In this document: positions 60,342 to 64,000 of the stretch, piece by piece | How positions within the stretch are numbered: the stretch's first letter is position 1 | Layout of the letters: every line of letters begins with the position of its first letter | Assembly (NCBI GenBank): GCA_963756605.1 | Contig: CAVWOT010000014.1 | Coordinates: forward strand, 372,001 to 436,000 | Length of the DNA stretch: 64,000 nucleotides | Direction of reading: 5' to 3' | Origin: Bog-159 sp963756605 | GTDB lineage: Bacteria; Acidobacteriota; Terriglobia; Bryobacterales; Bryobacteraceae | Program-made: the position numbers and the translations under genes | The notes under the pieces: generated by a model | Databases searched by the model: none | The model's input: only the letters and a program-made list of their open reading frames with translations | Told to the model about the DNA's origin: nothing

Positions 60342-60710
60342 ATGTACTGGAGCGGAATCGGCGCGGTGCTGTTGGGCCTGGCGGTGATCCTGGGAGCCTT
60401 CGGCGCGCACGGCTTGCGCGGCCGTCTGGATGCCTACGCCATGGGCATCTACGAGAAAGCGGTGTTCTATCAATTCATCCACGCGCTGGGAATTTTGATC
60501 GTGCCGCTGTTCACGCGCGCCGGCCTGGTAAACGAATCGGGGATGGCCTGGATCTGCGGCCTGCTCACTGCCGGCATTGTCATCTTCAGCGGCAGCCTCT
60601 ATCTGCTGGCGGTCACCGGCACGCGAGCGCTCGGCGCCATCACCCCCATCGGCGGCCTCTGCTTCATCGTCGCGTGGCTCCTGCTGGCTATCCGCCTGCT
60701 GCGATTCTAA
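60342..60710 (+). CDS. DUF423 (YgdD-like) membrane protein
   Basis: 122 residues from ATG 60342; the upstream extension overlaps the divergent gene. Four transmembrane helices. The motifs GAVLLGLAVILGAFGAHGLR and YEKAVFYQFIHALGIL are characteristic of DUF423. The function is unknown. It is convergent with proS, overlapping its stop by four nucleotides. Confidence 0.88.
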   Translation: MYWSGIGAVLLGLAVILGAFGAHGLRGRLDAYAMGIYEKAVFYQFIHALGILIVPLFTRAGLVNESGMAWICGLLTAGIVIFSGSLYLLAVTGTRALGAITPIGGLCFIVAWLLLAIRLLRF

Positions 60711-62149
60711 TACGCCTTGGCGATCACCACACGCCGGTCGACCGGCACGCCCGTTACGATGCATTTGCCCGGCCCGTCATATTCATCCACCGACGGAATG
60801 TTGCGCACGGTAGCTTTGAACTCCTTGATGCGCGCGTCGTTCGCCGGATCGTCAGCCACGTGCGCCATCACGAACTTGCCGCCGCCTTTCTCCGCCGTGA
60901 CGTCGTTGAGGATGGCATACACTTCATCGATTGAGTTGGCCAGGACCGTGTTGTCTTTCAGGCGCTGTTTGGCCTTTGTGTAAAGATCCTTCTGCATGGC
61001 TTCCAACGTGGCCGCCAGTTTGCCCGCCGCGGCTGCCTGGGGAATCACTTCCTTCGCGCCGGTATCGCGCCGCTTGATCACGATGTTGCCGCTGGCCACA
61101 TCGCGCGGCCCCAGTTCGAATACCACCGGCACGCCGCGCCGCTCCCAGTAGAAGAACTTCGATCCAGGCGTAAAACCCTCGCGGGCGTCGATGTGCGCGC
61201 CCAGTTCGGCGCCCAACCGCGTGGCCACCTCCATCACCAGCGCGCGTTCTTCATCCTTGCGGTAAATAGGCACCAGCACGGCCTTCCGCGGCGCAACCTT
61301 AGGCGGCAGCACCAGCCCTTTATCGTCGGAATGCGTCATGATCAATCCGCCGATCAGCCGCGTGCTCACGCCCCAACTGGTCTGCCAGACGTAATCGAGC
61401 CGTCCTTCGTTGGTCTGGAATTGCACGTTGAACGCCTTGCCGAAGTTCTGTCCCAGATCGTGGCTGGTGCCGGCCTGCAGCGCCAGCCCATTCTGCATCA
61501 TGGCCTCGATGGAATAGGATCGCAGCGCGCCCGCGAACTTCTCCGCTTGCGTCTTAACGCCCTTGATCACCGGCATGGCCATCACGTCTTCGGCCACCTC
61601 GGCATAAACGTCCAGGATGCGGAAGACCTCTTCGAGCGCCTCCTGGTGATTCGCATGCGCCGTATGTCCCTCCTGCCAGAGAAACTCCGTGGTGCGCAGA
61701 AACAAGCGCGTACGCAGCTCCCAGCGGATGATGTTGGCCCATTGATTGACCAGCACCGGCAGGTCGCGATAACTCTGAATCCACTTGGCGAAGAAGTGTC
61801 CAACGAGAGTCTCGGATGTAGGGCGGATGACGTAAGGCTCTTCTAGCGTCTTACCGCCGGCAATGGTGACCACCGCCAGTTCCGGCGCGAAGCCTTCCAC
61901 GTGCTCGGCTTCCTTCTCCAGGAAACTTTGCGGGATCAGCAGCGGAAGGTAGATGTTCTGATGGCCGGTGGCCTTGAAGCGAGTGTCGAGTTCGCGTTGC
62001 AGGATCTCCCAGACGGCGTACCCGTTGGGCTTGATCACCATGCAGCCTTTGACAATTTCGGCCGGCTCGGCCATGTCACCCGCCAGAACCACATCCTGGT
62101 ACCAGGCGGCGAAGTCTTTTTCTCGAGAAGTAATCGGGGAATCTGCCAT
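60707..62149 (-). CDS. proS: Prolyl-tRNA synthetase, archaeal/eukaryal-type short form
   Basis: 480 residues without the bacterial editing insertion, so of ProS type 3. Class II motifs: GCMVIKPNGYAVWEILQREL, motif 2 region ELRTRLFLRTTEFLWQEGHTAHA, and motif 3 region WGVSTRLIGGLIMTHSDDKGLVLPP. The anticodon-binding domain follows (about 285-400) with the C-terminal zinc-domain remnant. It charges tRNA-Pro. A short gap separates it from the membrane protein gene upstream on the same strand. Confidence 0.96.
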   Translation of the reverse strand: MADSPITSREKDFAAWYQDVVLAGDMAEPAEIVKGCMVIKPNGYAVWEILQRELDTRFKATGHQNIYLPLLIPQSFLEKEAEHVEGFAPELAVVTIAGGKTLEEPYVIRPTSETLVGHFFAKWIQSYRDLPVLVNQWANIIRWELRTRLFLRTTEFLWQEGHTAHANHQEALEEVFRILDVYAEVAEDVMAMPVIKGVKTQAEKFAGALRSYSIEAMMQNGLALQAGTSHDLGQNFGKAFNVQFQTNEGRLDYVWQTSWGVSTRLIGGLIMTHSDDKGLVLPPKVAPRKAVLVPIYRKDEERALVMEVATRLGAELGAHIDAREGFTPGSKFFYWERRGVPVVFELGPRDVASGNIVIKRRDTGAKEVIPQAAAAGKLAATLEAMQKDLYTKAKQRLKDNTVLANSIDEVYAILNDVTAEKGGGKFVMAHVADDPANDARIKEFKATVRNIPSVDEYDGPGKCIVTGVPVDRRVVIAKAY

Positions 62150-62201
62150 GAGCGTAATACTCTAGTGTGGCAGATTCGGCGACGTGGCCGAAGCGGGCGG
62201 C

Positions 62202-62753
62202 TTAGCGCTCCGGCGGCGCTATTGGTTCCCCGATTGATTCCCCGATTGATTCCCCGATTGATTCCCCGATTGATTCAAGGTTCGGGCAAAGTTCCGCAAA
62301 GCCGCGCGCCGACCAACTGGGTACGCCATCCTGGCGAAGCAGCGCACTAAAGAACACCGGCTTACCAATGCGCACCAGCGGTTGGAAATCATCGCGATCG
62401 AGGAGCCCCTGCACCGGCAACTTGCGCAGGTCGATGGTTCGGGCCAGCAGCCCCGCGGCGGACTTAGGTGCCATGTTCGCCGGTTCCTGACTCTGGAGGA
62501 ACTTTCGCGTCTGCATGAAGAGACGGTCTTCCATCTCCCGCTGCCGGATCTTTGCCTTGATGCGCCGCGCCAGCAGGTAGCCGCTGGGAAGTACCACTGT
62601 CCCCATCGCCAGATCGATACCCAACCCGATTCCGTGGGCGCCTCGGAACGCCAGAGTAAAGCTGGCGGTTACACCCAGCAGGAGGAAAAGTGTCCCCTTC
62701 CGTGTCAGTTGTTTTCCGATGGGATCTCCCGGCAGTGCGTCGTCTATGGTCAT
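62202..62753 (-). CDS. Hypothetical membrane protein with C-terminal ESIG repeats
   Basis: 183 residues from ATG 62753 (ATG 62777 adds eight). Two hydrophobic segments at about 18-37 (GTLFLLLGVTASFTLAF) and 43-60, a basic stretch ARRIKAKIRQREMEDRLFMQ, and a soluble domain (IDLRKLPVQGLLDRDDFQPL). The tail repeats ESIG four times before EPIAPPER, encoded by the 12-bp tandem repeat at 62221-62276. I do not recognise the family. It is upstream of proS on the same strand. Confidence 0.6.
   Translation of the reverse strand: MTIDDALPGDPIGKQLTRKGTLFLLLGVTASFTLAFRGAHGIGLGIDLAMGTVVLPSGYLLARRIKAKIRQREMEDRLFMQTRKFLQSQEPANMAPKSAAGLLARTIDLRKLPVQGLLDRDDFQPLVRIGKPVFFSALLRQDGVPSWSARGFAELCPNLESIGESIGESIGESIGEPIAPPER
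62221..62276. repeat. 12-bp tandem repeat (ATTGATTCCCCG)
   Basis: One imperfect unit (ATTGGTTCCCCG), three perfect units and a partial one. It is in frame in the minus-strand gene, where each unit encodes ESIG, so copy changes would not break the protein. Confidence 0.9.
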
Positions 62754-62933
62754 GGCCTTCGGTTCCTTCCACTGCAATTCTACGCAATCCAGGCGCGCGT
62801 AGCGGTTCTACGGGTAAGGGCAAATGTACCTGGTAACTGGATTCCGTGACCGGTGGTTAACCGTTGCGGTTAACGATTTGGCTGGGCTGGCGGCAGTGCC
62901 TGCCCACAATTTAGCCTGCTAAGCTTTAGGCTT

Positions 62934-63845
62934 ATGATGCGAAGCTTCGACGAGCTATTGGAGGCGGCGCGCGCCCGCGGTCCAGTCTCCATTGCCGTCG
63001 CCGCCGCCCATGATCCCGATGTCCTCGAAGCGCTGCAGCGTGCGCGCGAATTGCGCCTCGGCGAAGGCATCCTGGTAGGCCGGGAGAATGAGATCCGGGC
63101 ACTGGCGCGCGCCAGCGGATTCGATGTCTCCGCGAGTCAGATCGTGAACGAGCCGGACCCGGCGGTGGCGGTGCGGCACGCCATCGCTTTGGTACGGGAA
63201 GGCCGGGCGGAGCTGCTGATGAAAGGCAAAGTCGCGACAGCCAGCCTGGTACGCGCGGTACTCGACCCGGATGTGGGTCTCCGCACCGGCCGCCAGTTGA
63301 GCCAGGTCGTCGTATTTCAAGCGCCGGGCTGCGACCGCCTCATGCTGCTCACCGATGCCGCCATCAATATTGCACCCACGCTCGCGCAGAAGGCGGAGTT
63401 ATGCCGCAACGCAATTGAAGTGGCGCGCGCAATAGGTATCGAAAAGCCGAATATCGCAGCGCTGTGCGCCCTCGAATTTGTCAATCCCGAGATGCCCGCC
63501 ACCGTAGATGCCGCCGCTCTCTGCGCTATGAATCGCCGCGGCCAGCTTCCGGGCTGCTACATCGAAGGCCCTGTCGCGCTGGATGTCCCGCTCAGCCGGT
63601 TTGCGGCGGAACGTAAGAACATCCAAAGCCCCGTCGTCGAAGCTACGGATATCTTCCTGGCGCCGGATATCGAGGCCGCCAATATCCTGTACCGGGCGAT
63701 CGTGTATTTCGCTAAAGCAGAATCGGGGGGAATTGTTTTGGGCGCACGCGTACCCGTGGTGCTCCTTTCGCGCGCGGAAACTGCGGAAACGAAGGTGCGC
63801 TCGATCGCCATCGGGGTTCTGTGTACCCCCGTGGCTGGTGGTTAG
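62934..63845 (+). CDS. Phosphate butyryl/acetyltransferase family protein
   Basis: 303 residues. The PTA_PTB fold shows LLEAARARGPVSIAVAAAHD at the start, ELLMKGKVATASLVRAVLD near 93, LTDAAINIAPTLAQKAELCR near 140 and the end VYFAKAESGGIVLGARVPVV then LLSRAETAETKVRSIAIG. It is closer to phosphate butyryltransferase than to phosphotransacetylase and would exchange acyl-CoA with acyl phosphate. The partner kinase gene is not in the window. The last few codons run into a GTGGCTGGTG repeat at 63831-63862. Confidence 0.88.
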   Translation: MMRSFDELLEAARARGPVSIAVAAAHDPDVLEALQRARELRLGEGILVGRENEIRALARASGFDVSASQIVNEPDPAVAVRHAIALVREGRAELLMKGKVATASLVRAVLDPDVGLRTGRQLSQVVVFQAPGCDRLMLLTDAAINIAPTLAQKAELCRNAIEVARAIGIEKPNIAALCALEFVNPEMPATVDAAALCAMNRRGQLPGCYIEGPVALDVPLSRFAAERKNIQSPVVEATDIFLAPDIEAANILYRAIVYFAKAESGGIVLGARVPVVLLSRAETAETKVRSIAIGVLCTPVAGG

Positions 63846-63876
63846 TGGCTGGTGGCTGGTGGTTTTGCCAGCACCC

Positions 63877-64000
63877 TCACTCGCGGCGCCCGCCGGGCCG
63901 GCGGCCACCACCGCCCCGCCCTCCCGCAAGGGACGCGCCTCGTTCACTACCAGGGTGCGGCCCTTGAATTCCTTGCCATTGCACGCCTGGATGGCCCGCT
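63877..64000 (-). CDS. RRM RNA-binding protein, C-terminal end, apparently frameshifted
   Basis: From the window edge the minus strand reads AIQACNGKEFKGRTLVVNEA then RP, the last strands of an RNA recognition motif. Bacterial RRM proteins usually continue with an RGG-type tail. Here another frame gives exactly that: GRGGGGRRPGGRRE and a TGA at 63879-63877. One nucleotide appears missing in the G-rich stretch near 63918-63930. Without it the frame runs on antisense to the neighbouring gene. The start of the gene lies beyond the window. Confidence 0.65.
   Translation of the reverse strand, partial: AGHPGVQWQGIQGPHPGSERGASLAGGRGGGGRRPGGRRE

Noticed and set aside
62221..62276. Regular repeats that might suggest a CRISPR array
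   Set aside because: Units are 12 bp without spacers and encode a peptide repeat; no cas genes are near.

Overview
This is a GC-rich chromosomal window that most resembles Acidobacteriota of the Solibacter/Bryobacter type. The clues are a duplicated orphan FtsX/MacB permease (ADOP type), a receptor-like Ser/Thr kinase carrying a TolB-type beta-propeller, several secreted M28 peptidases and esterases, Tat-exported oxidoreductases and dense intergenic palindromes. This placement is inferred from gene content, since there is no rRNA gene here to test it.

Layout. 1-3290: a molybdopterin oxidoreductase with a lipoprotein gene running off the left edge, and a decayed alpha/beta hydrolase. 3718-5034: an ECF sigma, membrane anti-sigma candidate and Spy/CpxP-like operon. 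5090-5623: rpmE preceded by a compact promoter-to-terminator unit that encodes no ordinary gene and is the most unusual object in the window. 5673-9651: alpha/beta hydrolase, MFS transporter and PBP4-type peptidase. 9723-11709: an FmdB zinc ribbon and the Fo part of ATP synthase (atpZ, atpI, atpB, atpE) without F1 genes. 11809-18740: two aldo/keto reductases flanking a beta-mannoside/cellobiose phosphorolysis operon (GH130, cellobiose 2-epimerase, GH94). 18744-24465: orphan nuoI, a thioredoxin-fold protein, a Tat-exported Gfo/Idh/MocA protein, SDR plus TetR, and a CrtI-like flavoprotein with a paired palindromic operator. 24622-33880: ADOP permease, ileS-lspA-lgt, a decayed two-gene unit and a zinc-ribbon membrane protein. 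33898-36308: operon purC-cvpA-fis-like-gph. 36399-45702: a K+ channel-like protein, a coiled-coil protein, a thioesterase, a tightly overlapped four-gene operon (OCD/LOR-SDH, queF, methyltransferase, CYTH) and secreted proteins. 45801-52661: sulfotransferase-like protein, M28 peptidase, Flp pilin and kinase. 52634-56603: UdgB, SDR, HAD phosphatase and an IS110 element. 56774-63845: DUF4342, PilT, a second M28 peptidase, small conserved proteins, proS and a phosphotransacylase. At the right edge is the tail of an RRM protein, apparently frameshifted.

How the genes work together. The clearest metabolic unit is disaccharide phosphorolysis: the epimerase makes the substrate for the GH130 enzyme, and GH94 handles cellobiose. 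ileS-lspA-lgt joins translation to lipoprotein maturation. Intergenic spaces repeatedly carry tandem perfect palindromes with 2-3 nt loops. The IS110 element sits inside such an array, flanked by an 18-bp imperfect direct repeat and carrying a noncoding leader of bridge-RNA size.
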